NCBI GenBank assembly: GCA_963708425.1
Contig: OY970206.1
Span: 2,852,001 to 2,916,000 of the forward strand
Direction of reading: 5' to 3'
Origin: JACMNW01 sp963708425
Lineage (GTDB): Bacteria > Pseudomonadota > Alphaproteobacteria > Rhodobacterales > Rhodobacteraceae
Length of the DNA stretch: 64,000 nt
The position numbers and the translations under genes were made by a program. Below, piece after piece: positions 53,741 to 62,139 of the stretch. How positions within the stretch are numbered: position 1 is the stretch's first letter; every line of letters begins with the position of its first letter. A model generated the notes under the pieces. That model was not told the DNA's origin. It saw nothing but the letters and a program-made list of their open reading frames with translations, and did not search any database.

Positions 53741-54610
53741 ATGGAGCAGATCCTTGCCAATGGACTGTATCTTGGTGCCCAATACGCGCTGATCGCGTTG
53801 GGCCTGACCCTGATCTTTTCGCTGATGAACGTGCTGAACTTCGCGCATGGACAGATGTATGTCTTTGGCGGATTTGTGACCTATACCGTTGTCGCGCAGT
53901 GGGGCTTGCCCTTCATTGTCGGGCTTTTTGCCTCCGCCATCATCCTCGCGATCATGGGGGCGCTGATCGAGGTGTTCCTGTTCCGCCCGGTGATCCGCAA
54001 ATCGAAGCGCGACGAGTCCACCATGTTGTTGGCCGCTGGCATCGCCTTCTTTCTGGATGCCGTGATCTTGCTGGTATTTGGTGAAAAGCAGCGCGGCGTT
54101 CCAAAGATCGTGAACGGCGTGTTCAACTGGGATATGCGCTTGATCATGCCCTATGACCGCATTCTGATCGGGGTGCTGGCAATTGCGCTGATCGTGGGAT
54201 TCATCGCGCTGATGCAGTACTCTAAAACGGGCCGCGCTATGCGTGCGCTGGCGCAAGACCGTGTGGCAGCCCAGTTGATGGGAGTCGATGTGGATCGCTA
54301 TTCGATGATCGGCTTTGCGCTAGGCGCGATGCTGGCCGGGCTGGTAGGTGGACTTCTGGTCACAATCACCGGGGTCAACCTTGGCATGGGCGGACCTACC
54401 TCGATCAAAGCGTTCCTGATGATCATGATCGGCGGTGCGGGGGTGATTTCCGGTGCCATCGCCGGTGGCTTCATCCTGGGGATGATGGAAAGCGTCGGCC
54501 TGACTGTTCTGGCCGTCTATGGTGACATCACCTACCTCGTCATTTTTGCGTCACTGATGGTATTCCTGGCCTTCCGCCCGCAAGGGTTGATGGGCAAGCC
54601 TTGGGGTTGA
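53741..54610 (+). CDS. Branched-chain-type ABC permease LivH
   Basis: 289 residues with about eight helices, LivH family: ILANGLYLGAQYALIALGLTLIF, LNFAHGQMYVFGGF, and the coupling segment GRAMRALAQDRVAAQLMGVDVDR. The frame extends upstream, but GGAG before the ATG at 53741 and family alignment support this start. It forms the channel with the next gene's product. Confidence 0.94.
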   Translation: MEQILANGLYLGAQYALIALGLTLIFSLMNVLNFAHGQMYVFGGFVTYTVVAQWGLPFIVGLFASAIILAIMGALIEVFLFRPVIRKSKRDESTMLLAAGIAFFLDAVILLVFGEKQRGVPKIVNGVFNWDMRLIMPYDRILIGVLAIALIVGFIALMQYSKTGRAMRALAQDRVAAQLMGVDVDRYSMIGFALGAMLAGLVGGLLVTITGVNLGMGGPTSIKAFLMIMIGGAGVISGAIAGGFILGMMESVGLTVLAVYGDITYLVIFASLMVFLAFRPQGLMGKPWG

Positions 54611-54614
54611 TCAG

Positions 54615-55583
54615 ATGAACAGAAAAATTCTTGGCATCCTTGCCTTCTTGCTTGTCGTGTTTGTGCTGGTTCCGGTTCTGATTTCGGCCAGCGGTCGGTG
54701 GGATCTTTACTACACGCTGACTTCGGTGGCGCTGTTGGCCATCGGATCGGCCGGGGTCTGGCTGACCTTCTATATCGGCCGCATCAACATTGGTCAGGGC
54801 GCCTATGCTTTGATGGGGGGCTATGTCTCGGCGGTGCTGATGACACAGGCGGGGGTGTCGTTCTGGGCAACCCTGCCCATAGCGGGAATCTTTTGCGCGG
54901 CAATATCAGTGCTCATCGGCTTGCCCATCCTGCGATTGCGCGGCGTCTATTTCGCGATGATCACGTTGGTTTTGACCGAAGTTACACGTCTGACGGCGCT
55001 TGCTTTGCCCTTCACCAACGGGGCAAAAGGCATCACCTCGATCCCTTTGCCCGGCGCGCTGAACCTGTTCGGCATCATCATCATTCCGGACTTCGCCACG
55101 CTGGAAAATCCGAAACTTGCGTTCTATTTGCTGGCGGTGACGCTTATGGTGCTATCCTACGCGGCGCTGTGGCGGATCGTGAACTCACGGCTGGGGCATT
55201 TGTGCCGCAGTTTGCAGCAGAACGAGGAACTCGCTGCCTCGATCGGCGTAAACACCGCCTTTCTGCGAGTTCAGACCTATGCCATTTCATCGTTTTTCGG
55301 CGGGCTGTCCGGCGCTGTGTTTGTGGCGATTTCCCAGTCAATCTACCCGTCGTCCTTTGCTGTCGCAGATAGCGTGAACTTCATGCTGTACTGCTTTGTC
55401 GGCGGGTTGGGCTATGTAGCAGGGCCGATGCTGGGGACTTTCCTTTTGTACTTTGGCTGGGATCTGTTGTCGGTCGCCAAGCAATACCAGCTGCTGGTTT
55501 ATTCCGGTGCCATGATCGCCCTGATGCTGGTTCTTCCTAACGGCGTTCTGAGCCTGATTGACCGGAAAGGGGACCGCAAATGA
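54615..55583 (+). CDS. Branched-chain-type ABC permease LivM
   Basis: 322 residues, about nine helices, LivM family (YIGRINIGQGAYALMGGY, RLRGVYFAMITLVLTEV, coupling segment GHLCRSLQQNEELAASIGVN). It begins four bases after livH and overlaps the next gene by four bases. It pairs with LivH in the membrane. Confidence 0.94.
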   Translation: MNRKILGILAFLLVVFVLVPVLISASGRWDLYYTLTSVALLAIGSAGVWLTFYIGRINIGQGAYALMGGYVSAVLMTQAGVSFWATLPIAGIFCAAISVLIGLPILRLRGVYFAMITLVLTEVTRLTALALPFTNGAKGITSIPLPGALNLFGIIIIPDFATLENPKLAFYLLAVTLMVLSYAALWRIVNSRLGHLCRSLQQNEELAASIGVNTAFLRVQTYAISSFFGGLSGAVFVAISQSIYPSSFAVADSVNFMLYCFVGGLGYVAGPMLGTFLLYFGWDLLSVAKQYQLLVYSGAMIALMLVLPNGVLSLIDRKGDRK

Positions 55584-56362
55584 CACCCATTCTGCAAATA
55601 AAGGGCATCACCAAGCGTTACGGTGGCCTGACTGCAAACAACAACATCAGCTTTGACGTGAACGAGGGTGAAATCCTGTCGGTCATCGGCCCGAATGGTG
55701 CAGGCAAATCGACGCTGTTCAAGCTGATTGCGTCTTTCGTTCAGGCCTCGGCGGGCGAGGTGCTGTTTCGCGGGCAAAAGATCAGTGATCTGGCCCCGCA
55801 CAAGGTGGCCCGAATGGGCGTGGTGCGGACTTTTCAGGAAACCACCATCTTCAAGTCGATGACGGTGCGCGAGAATATCGTCGTGGCACATCACCTGCGG
55901 TCTAAAGCCTCGCTCTTCGGGTTCTTTCTGGGCAGCAAACAGGCCCGCGCCGACGAGGCGGAATTTGGAAAATCGGCCGATGACATCGTCGATTTTCTGG
56001 GGCTTCAGGCGATCCGCAACGAGCTGGCATCGAACCTGCCGCAGGGGCATCTGCGCGCGCTTGGCATGGCCATCGGTCTGGCCACGCACCCCAAAGTGCT
56101 GCTTCTGGATGAACCCTTCGCGGGGATGAACCACGATGAGACGATGAAGATGGTGACGCAAGTGCGCCGTCTGCGCGACGAACGTGGGGTGACTGTGCTG
56201 TTGGTGGAGCATGACATGCCGGCGGTGATGAAAATCTCGGACCGGATCGTGGTGATCAACTTTGGCGAAAAGATCGCCGAAGGCACGCCCGCCGAAATTC
56301 AGGCGAACCCCAAAGTGATCGAGGCCTACCTTGGCTCTGAAGATGCAGCGATAGGGATGTAG
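55580..56362 (+). CDS. Branched-chain-type ABC ATPase LivG
   Basis: 260 residues. Walker A is GPNGAGKSTLFK and Walker B VLLLDEPFAGMNHDE. The signature region reads NLPQGHLRALGMAIGLA, in which the usual LSGGQ is degenerate to LPQGH, as is common for LivG (which often has LSYGQ). It hydrolyses ATP to drive uptake with LivF. Confidence 0.93.
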   Translation: MTPILQIKGITKRYGGLTANNNISFDVNEGEILSVIGPNGAGKSTLFKLIASFVQASAGEVLFRGQKISDLAPHKVARMGVVRTFQETTIFKSMTVRENIVVAHHLRSKASLFGFFLGSKQARADEAEFGKSADDIVDFLGLQAIRNELASNLPQGHLRALGMAIGLATHPKVLLLDEPFAGMNHDETMKMVTQVRRLRDERGVTVLLVEHDMPAVMKISDRIVVINFGEKIAEGTPAEIQANPKVIEAYLGSEDAAIGM

Positions 56363-56366
56363 AACC

Positions 56367-57089
56367 ATGACCGAGATGCTGAACTTCAAAGATGTCGAGA
56401 TGTATTACGACCACGTCTATGCCTTGAAAGGCGTGTCGCTGACCATGCAGCAGGGCGAAATCGTCGCGCTGATCGGGGCCAACGGGGCGGGAAAATCATC
56501 GATCCTGCGGGCGATTACCGGACTACGCAAGATCAAGTCTGGGTCTGTGCATTTTATGGGTGAACGGCTGGACGGCACTTCGGCGGCCGAGATCGTGAAA
56601 AAGGGCATCTCGATGGTGCCTGAAGGGCGGCGGGTTTTTCCCTTCATGTCGGTCAAGGACAACCTGTTGATGGGTGCCTTCACCCGGACCGGCAAGGCGG
56701 AAATCGCGATCACGCTGGACAGCATTCTTGTGCGCTTTCCCCGCCTCAAAGAGCGTTACACCCAACAGGCCAGCACGCTTTCGGGCGGCGAGCAGCAGAT
56801 GATGGTGATCGGCCGCGCGCTGATGGCCAAGCCAAAGCTGTTGTTACTGGACGAGCCATCTTTGGGCATTGCGCCGAAACTGGTGCAGGACATCGCCCGC
56901 GCCATCGTGGCGATTTCTCGCGATGAAAAGGTGACGGTGCTGCTGGTCGAACAAAACAGCCGCATGGCGCTTTCCATCTCCAGCCGGGCCTATGCGATGT
57001 CCACAGGGTCGGTCGTCCTGACCGGCAATTCAAAGGAAATGATGGGCGACGACCGGATCAAGGCCGCCTATCTTGGGGGCGATCTGTAA
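56367..57089 (+). CDS. Branched-chain-type ABC ATPase LivF
   Basis: 240 residues. Walker A GANGAGKSSIL, signature LSGGEQQMMVIGRAL, Walker B LLLLDEPSLGIAPK. The EGRRVFPFMSVKDNL block is typical of LivF. Its stop codon is directly followed by the ATG of the racemase gene with no spacer. Confidence 0.95.
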   Translation: MTEMLNFKDVEMYYDHVYALKGVSLTMQQGEIVALIGANGAGKSSILRAITGLRKIKSGSVHFMGERLDGTSAAEIVKKGISMVPEGRRVFPFMSVKDNLLMGAFTRTGKAEIAITLDSILVRFPRLKERYTQQASTLSGGEQQMMVIGRALMAKPKLLLLDEPSLGIAPKLVQDIARAIVAISRDEKVTVLLVEQNSRMALSISSRAYAMSTGSVVLTGNSKEMMGDDRIKAAYLGGDL

Positions 57090-57803
57090 ATGCGTATTCT
57101 GGTGGTGAACCCGAACACAACGGTGTCGATGACCGAAAAGATCGGCGCTGCTGCGCGACGGGTGGCAAGTGCCGGGACCGAGATTGTCGCGGTCAATCCC
57201 GCGCTTGGCCCGGCGTCTATCGAAGGGTTCTATGACGAGGCAATGTCGCTTGCGGGGATGCTGGACGTCATTCGCAAGGCGCAAGGGTATGACGCGGTTG
57301 TGATCGCGTGTTTTGATGACACAGGCCTTGATGCCGCGCGCTGCCTGACCGACAAACCGGTGATCGGGATTGGCGAGGCCGCGTATCATTTTGCCTCGAT
57401 GATCGCCAATAAGTTCAGCGTAGTGACCACGTTAGGGCGGTCTGTGCCGGCGCTTGAACACAACCTGCACCGCTATGGCCTGATCGCACGCTGTGCCCGG
57501 GTAAGGTCGTCAGAGGTGGCGGTACTGGAACTTGAACACCCCGGATCGGACGCCTGCGCCCGCATCAGCGCCGAAATTGGCCGCGCAGTGGCTGAAGACC
57601 GGGCCGAGGCGATTGTTCTTGGCTGCGCAGGCATGGCCGACCTTGCCGACAACTTGGCGCGCGAACACGGCCTGCCGGTATTGGACGGCGTAACCTGTGC
57701 CGTAGGTCTTGCAGAAGCCATGATCCGACTGCGGATTTTCACCTCACGGATTGGCGGCTACAGCCCGGCGACCCCATACAAGACCATAGCACCAGCGTCG
57801 TAA
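57090..57803 (+). CDS. Hydantoin racemase-like Asp/Glu racemase family protein
   Basis: 237 residues. The opening MRILVVNPNTTVSMTEKI matches hydantoin and related racemases (HyuE). The two catalytic cysteines lie in VVIACFDDTGLDAAR (near residue 73) and IVLGCAGMADLADNL (near residue 178). It would racemise 5-substituted hydantoins or allantoin. It is the last gene of the ABC operon, fused head-to-tail at the TAA/ATG junction. No hydantoinase gene is in the window; the decayed segment starts right after it. Confidence 0.87.
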   Translation: MRILVVNPNTTVSMTEKIGAAARRVASAGTEIVAVNPALGPASIEGFYDEAMSLAGMLDVIRKAQGYDAVVIACFDDTGLDAARCLTDKPVIGIGEAAYHFASMIANKFSVVTTLGRSVPALEHNLHRYGLIARCARVRSSEVAVLELEHPGSDACARISAEIGRAVAEDRAEAIVLGCAGMADLADNLAREHGLPVLDGVTCAVGLAEAMIRLRIFTSRIGGYSPATPYKTIAPAS

Positions 57804-57986
57804 CTGAGCGTCGAGCGGCAAGTGCTTCGCTATGCCCGGATGAACAGATGCATCGAGGTTATTGTCTCAACTGACGTGAGATCGGTCACCAATTGCCATC
57901 CAGATCAACGGCCAAAGCCCGGGTCTTGCCATCGGCGATGAGGGTTACCACCAGGCCCATCGAAGCCGGTCGCAATGCACCTCTTC

Positions 57987-58394
57987 CTAGCTGGTAGTTC
58001 CGCCCGTCATCTTCCCGGACCAAAGCGGCAGCAGTTCGTCTTGATCCATCGATCGCAGGCGCGGAGCGGGCGTCACGCTCTCGAAGGCCTCGTGATACTT
58101 CGCGGCGGCCCGGATGCGCCAGAGGTCCGGATCATCCTCGGGGATACCAAAATCGACTGCGCGTTTAGCTTCCGCTGCAAACCAAGTCAGACAATAGTCA
58201 TCGGCACGTTTCTCTGACTTATAGCTTTCCCATTTGAGCAGAAACGCCCTATAGCGGTCGACCGCGTCAGCGATCTGATAGCCGAGCGCCTGCCAACGTT
58301 CAGCTTGTGCGCGGCTGCCAATAAATCCAGCACCCTCGGCAAGGCCGTCTCGCCCCAAGGGTAAGTCAGTTGTCTCATCCCAAAGTCTCATCAC
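57987..58394 (-). CDS. Uncharacterised phage-like small protein
   Basis: 135 residues, soluble, acidic, with WESYKSEKRADDYCLTWFAAEA and DDPDLWRIRAAAKYHEAFESV. No recognised domain. It sits upstream of nothing intact and next to a broken methyltransferase, and the compact Trp/Asp/Arg-rich helices remind me of small phage or plasmid proteins. No good ribosome site was confirmed. It may be a remnant. Confidence 0.45.
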   Translation of the reverse strand: MMRLWDETTDLPLGRDGLAEGAGFIGSRAQAERWQALGYQIADAVDRYRAFLLKWESYKSEKRADDYCLTWFAAEAKRAVDFGIPEDDPDLWRIRAAAKYHEAFESVTPAPRLRSMDQDELLPLWSGKMTGGTTS

Positions 58395-58515
58395 GCGTGC
58401 GCCTTTGCCCCATCCTAATCCGACATGGGGGCTGGGCGGCTTTGTTCAAGTCGCAAGGGCGTGTTGAGTTTGACGAGACCGGCGATCGTTCCGGTCTGCT
58501 CAGGTTTTGGAGGAT

Positions 58516-59954
58516 CTACCTGCCAATCGATCTGGAAGAGCAAGTTGTCGCCCCCCTGGGTCCGACGACGCGCGTTCGGAAACCCTCTCCTCTAGTTAAA
58601 CAACAGCGTCGCCAACGGAACATTCTGTCCGTTCGCTTGGCCCATTGTGCCACCTCTTCAATCTCGGCCACGGCCCGCCGTGCCGCGACCTCGTCAAAGG
58701 CAAATTTGTTCAAATGACGGACCGCCTGCTTGCCGGTCAGCGCCTGATACCGGGCAATGATCGTGTCACAATATGGCGGATCATATTCCACCCGTCGCTC
58801 CTTGCGCCCGGCCAGTTCTGCCGCGATCAACGTGGTGCCGGAGCCGCCAAACATGTCGAGGACCACATCGCCACGGCGGCTGCAATCGCGCAGCGCATCG
58901 CCGACCATGGCGACGGGCTTGACGGTGGCGTGCATGGCAAGGTCGGCATCGCGGGACGACCCGAAGCTGTTCACACCGGAATATTCCCAGACATTGGTCT
59001 GGTAGCGGCCGGTGTCGCTGAGGCCAAAGCTGTTCACATGCACCCCGGCGTTCACTTTCCAGACGAAGACCAGTTCATGCTTGGAACGATAGAAACTGCC
59101 CATGCCACCATTTGACTTGTTCCAGACACAGAGGTTCTTCAACTCATGGAACACCGCATCGCCTGCCGCCAGCATCTCACGCGTGTGCCGCCAGTCCATG
59201 CAGACAAAGCAATCGCCCCCTCCCGGCATTTCGCGGCGGCGGGGGCCAGAGCATCGCGCAGGAACGCGGTGAACTCCAGCTCCGTCATCTCGCCCGAGGC
59301 AAAAGCAAACTCGCGACACTTCACTTTACCCAGGCCACCGACATGGCCGTCAATTGCCACATTATAGGGCGGGTCGGCAAAGATCAGATCGACCCGCTCG
59401 CCCGCAAGAAGCGCCGCGATCGTTGCGGCATCGCGCGCATCGCCGCAGATCAGGCGGTGTGAGCCGAGGTGCCAGACATCGCCAGCATTTGTGACCGCCG
59501 GACCGGGCGGCAGGGCAGGGATGACGTCTGCGGCATCCTGCGATGCCTGGGCCGGGTCCGCCTCACGGTGCTGGTCCAGAACGAGGTCAACTTCTGCCAG
59601 CGCAAAGCCGGTCAGTTCGATGTCAAAATCAAAGTCGATCAGGCCCTGCAACTCGATTGCCAAAAGGTCTTTGTCCCAACCGGCATTCTCTGCGATCTTA
59701 TTGTCGGCCAGAACATAGGCGCGTCGTTCTGCGTCACTCAGATGCGCGGCAGATAATACCGGAATGCGGGCAAGACCCAGTAGCTTTGCCGCCTCGACAC
59801 GGCCATGGTCCGCGATGATCTCGTCTGTCCCACTGATCAGCACCGGGTTCATGAAGCCGAAGCGCTTGATGCCGTCAGCAATCTGGCGCACCTGTTTGGT
59901 CGAATGGGTGCGCGCATTGTAGGCATAGGGGGCGAGGCTCTGGCAAGTCAGAGC
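58516..59954 (-). pseudogene. ParB-domain DNA methyltransferase, frameshifted and truncated
   Basis: Originally an adenine-type DNA methyltransferase with an N-terminal ParB-like domain (VRQIADGIKRFGFMNPVL, YVLADNKIAENAGWD) and the catalytic DPPY motif (IFADPPYNVAI). It continues in another frame near 59205-59212, where REGAIA should join FVCMDWRHT. The SAM-binding block DMFGGSGTTLIAAELAG and the tail (RHLNKFAFDEVAARRAV) lie in the second frame. A TGA at 59955 removes a normal start. Such proteins are common in prophages and gene transfer-like elements. Confidence 0.85.
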
Positions 59955-60859
59955 TCAGGCCCCGACAAAAACGCAAGGAATGGTCATGCTTAAACTTCCA
60001 ACCCTATCCGTTTGAAGTGAACGAAAAGGTGATGGAGGGCGGCAAGCTCCCTCGACTGACAGTTGTTGGTCCTTGCGGAACCAGACTGACAGCCTGCGTC
60101 CGTGGCTTCAGGATCATCACCCCTCGGACGACAGGGCCTCCCAGCCCGGTTGCCCCGGGGAACCCTGCATGGCACCGATCAGAAGATTGTGTTACGGCGG
60201 GGAGAGTATCACCGCGTCACGCCCAAAGGCTGTTTGGCTCGGATGCCGCGACAGCTGAAGTCAAATCAGTGGGCACCGAAACTAAATGCGGGAAAGGCCG
60301 ATCAGCCATCTCTTTTTTGTAATCGGGACAATTTGGAGTCGTTATATGCGGCCTCAGTATGCGGTCTCAGCCAGGTTTGAGATCCGTTCTTGCAGGCGAG
60401 GCGTCCGTGATGCCGCGGATGAAAAAACGGGTTGGTCAAAAAAGCTCTGCTCCGCTATATCTGACCACTCTTAATGAGCACAAAATGCAGTCTTTGCCGG
60501 AGTAACTGCAATACCCGTCGGACAAACGACAGGATCGTCCGGCACAAGAACACTCTCGTCCCCCGTAACAACAATCTCGTCCGCCATAACGACAATCCAA
60601 TATCGCATAACGACAATTTTGTTGCGCTTAACTGCAATAAAATCCGGTCAGAAGCCCGAGTTCTACATCGAATTTGCTACACAAAGTACAATTTCGGTTC
60701 AGGCCAGTCACGAACAGAAACTGCGTAAACCACTGTAAACATAAATTTACCGCTTGCCAGCAACGCGATTTGAGCCGCCGCGAGACGAGTTCGAACTCGG
60801 GTGACACCACCGCCACTACCAGAAAACCCATTTTTTTTAACGCCCTACCGGACATTTTG
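59955..60859. other. Decayed mobile DNA with repeats
   Basis: 900 bases without an intact gene. A relic reading ELAALHHLFVHFKRIGLEV (minus strand, 59990-60060) resembles the end of a small protein. The tandem repeats occupy 60493-60639. The stretch 60,640-60,860 is A+T-richer than average, as often seen next to plasmid origin repeats. Confidence 0.5.
60493..60639. repeat. Seven tandem imperfect 21-bp repeats
   Basis: Units start at 60493, 60514, 60535, 60556, 60577, 60598 and 60619. The best-conserved ones are TCGTCCCCCGTAACAACAAT+C and TCGTCCGCCATAACGACAAT+C (60556 and 60577). The consensus contains TAACGACAAT. The period is 21 bases, two helical turns, and an A+T-richer region follows on the right. 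This layout resembles plasmid iterons. Because 21 is divisible by three, every frame shows heptapeptide repeats (such as VRHNDNL), but no good start or ribosome site supports a protein. Confidence 0.8.
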
Positions 60860-61075
60860 TCAAACTTCTGGTGCAGGTTTGACATTCGTCTGTTCCTCTT
60901 TCGATCCTCCAACAGTGGCCATTGCCGAATGAGCCATGCGAACTAGAGAAGCCTTCGCCGTGTATCGAGTCACTTCCGGAAGGCTCTTGTGACCGCTGAT
61001 CGCCATGATTTCATGCGGCATGCATCTCGCTTCTGCCAATCGGCGGCCGGATTCCAAACCGCCGTTTAATGCATG
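60860..61075 (-). pseudogene. Phage-type integrase C-terminal remnant
   Basis: The minus strand reads HALNGGLESGRRLAEARC, MPHEIMAISGHKSLPEVTRY and TAKASLVRMAHSAMATV. This matches the end of tyrosine recombinases: the GHKS box with its conserved His and the nucleophile Tyr in VTRYTAKAS are present, but the HxxR arginine is lost (HALN) and everything upstream, including the first catalytic Arg, is missing. It ends the decayed segment on its right side. Confidence 0.8.
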
Positions 61076-61380
61076 ACCACCGTTGCCGCCGTACTGTTCA
61101 GGCCAACCGCCGCACTTCTGTCGCCAGATCGGTCTTGCTGTTGCGAACCGTCACAGGCTTCGAAAACAGCGCTTTCCACGTGTACCGCGACTTGGTGCCG
61201 ACCTCCAAGCCACTCGGCTACCTCTCTGATCGCATATCGGGTGCGCAGCGTCGAGCTGCAGTATCGATCAGTTTATTTAGTGAAAAAATGGAATAGATAT
61301 ATATTCAGACAAATCGCTTTTAACGAATATACGTGCAATCTAGTTTACCTCAGAAGGCCAGCAGGCCCGGAGGAAAAATC

Positions 61381-62094
61381 GTGTCGTCTTCGCTTCAGCC
61401 AGTATCCGGTATTGGGGGAGAACAAGGCCAATCATCGCGTTTCGGATGCCGCATCGGCCCGATGCCCGCGCCTGTTGACAAGCACCTTCTGTCGGCGCTT
61501 GCCGACATTCCCGTGGCCTGCATCAGCGATGTGATGATGCGCCTCGTTTCAGGCGGCGCAAACCTGCGTCCGGTGGGCGCAGCGGGTTTGTGCGGTACTG
61601 CCGTCACCGTTCGGGTGCCGCCGGGCGACAATCTGATGGTGCACAAGGCGATTGAATTGGCGCGGGCAGGCGACGTTATTGTTGTCGATGCGGCAGGGGA
61701 TCTGACGAATGCCATCGTGGGCGAGCGGATGGTCACTGTGGCTATGGCCAAGGGCATCGCGGGCTTTGTCATTCACGGAGCGATCCGGGATGTCGATCAT
61801 CTTCGGACCTGCGGTTTTCCGGTATTCGCGGCCGGCGTCACCCATCGCGGACCCTATAAGAATGGACCGGGCGAGATCAATTATCCAATTGCGATCAATG
61901 GCATGGTGATCATGCCGGGCGACCCGGTCGTCGGCGATGCGGATGGGCTGGTGTGCCTGCCGATCCTGGATGCGCCGGACTTGTGCAAGGCGGCGCGCCA
62001 TAAAGCGGATGGCGAAGCCAACACCGCACCGGCGGACGCCGACCGAACCTGGATCGACGCAACACTCAAAAGGCTGAACTGCGACGGGCTTTGA
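61381..62094 (+). CDS. RraA family protein (aldolase/decarboxylase-like)
   Basis: 237 residues. The RraA fold signature GIAGFVIHGAIRDVDHLRTCGFPVF includes the Arg-Asp metal/substrate pair; GDVIVVDAAGD and PGDPVVGDADGLVCLP are also typical. Members act as 4-hydroxy-4-methyl-2-oxoglutarate aldolase or oxaloacetate decarboxylase, others regulate RNase E. A GTG start at 61381 behind GGAGGA is favoured; an ATG at 61462 lacks such a site. It starts a three-gene series with a binding protein and a VOC gene. The A+T-rich 61,265-61,340 probably holds the promoter. Confidence 0.88.
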   Translation: MSSSLQPVSGIGGEQGQSSRFGCRIGPMPAPVDKHLLSALADIPVACISDVMMRLVSGGANLRPVGAAGLCGTAVTVRVPPGDNLMVHKAIELARAGDVIVVDAAGDLTNAIVGERMVTVAMAKGIAGFVIHGAIRDVDHLRTCGFPVFAAGVTHRGPYKNGPGEINYPIAINGMVIMPGDPVVGDADGLVCLPILDAPDLCKAARHKADGEANTAPADADRTWIDATLKRLNCDGL

Positions 62095-62139
62095 ATACTG
62101 CCGCGTGACGGACAGAAACATGATCTCTGGGAGGGGAAA

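Noticed and set aside
60493..60639. CRISPR array interpretation of the repeats
   Set aside because: Units are contiguous with no unique spacers and no cas genes are present.
60474..60728. A possible heptad-repeat peptide (VRHNDNL-type) in the 21-bp repeats
   Set aside because: The 21-base period gives heptads in every frame, and no ribosome site or conserved start supports translation. Kept as a DNA repeat.
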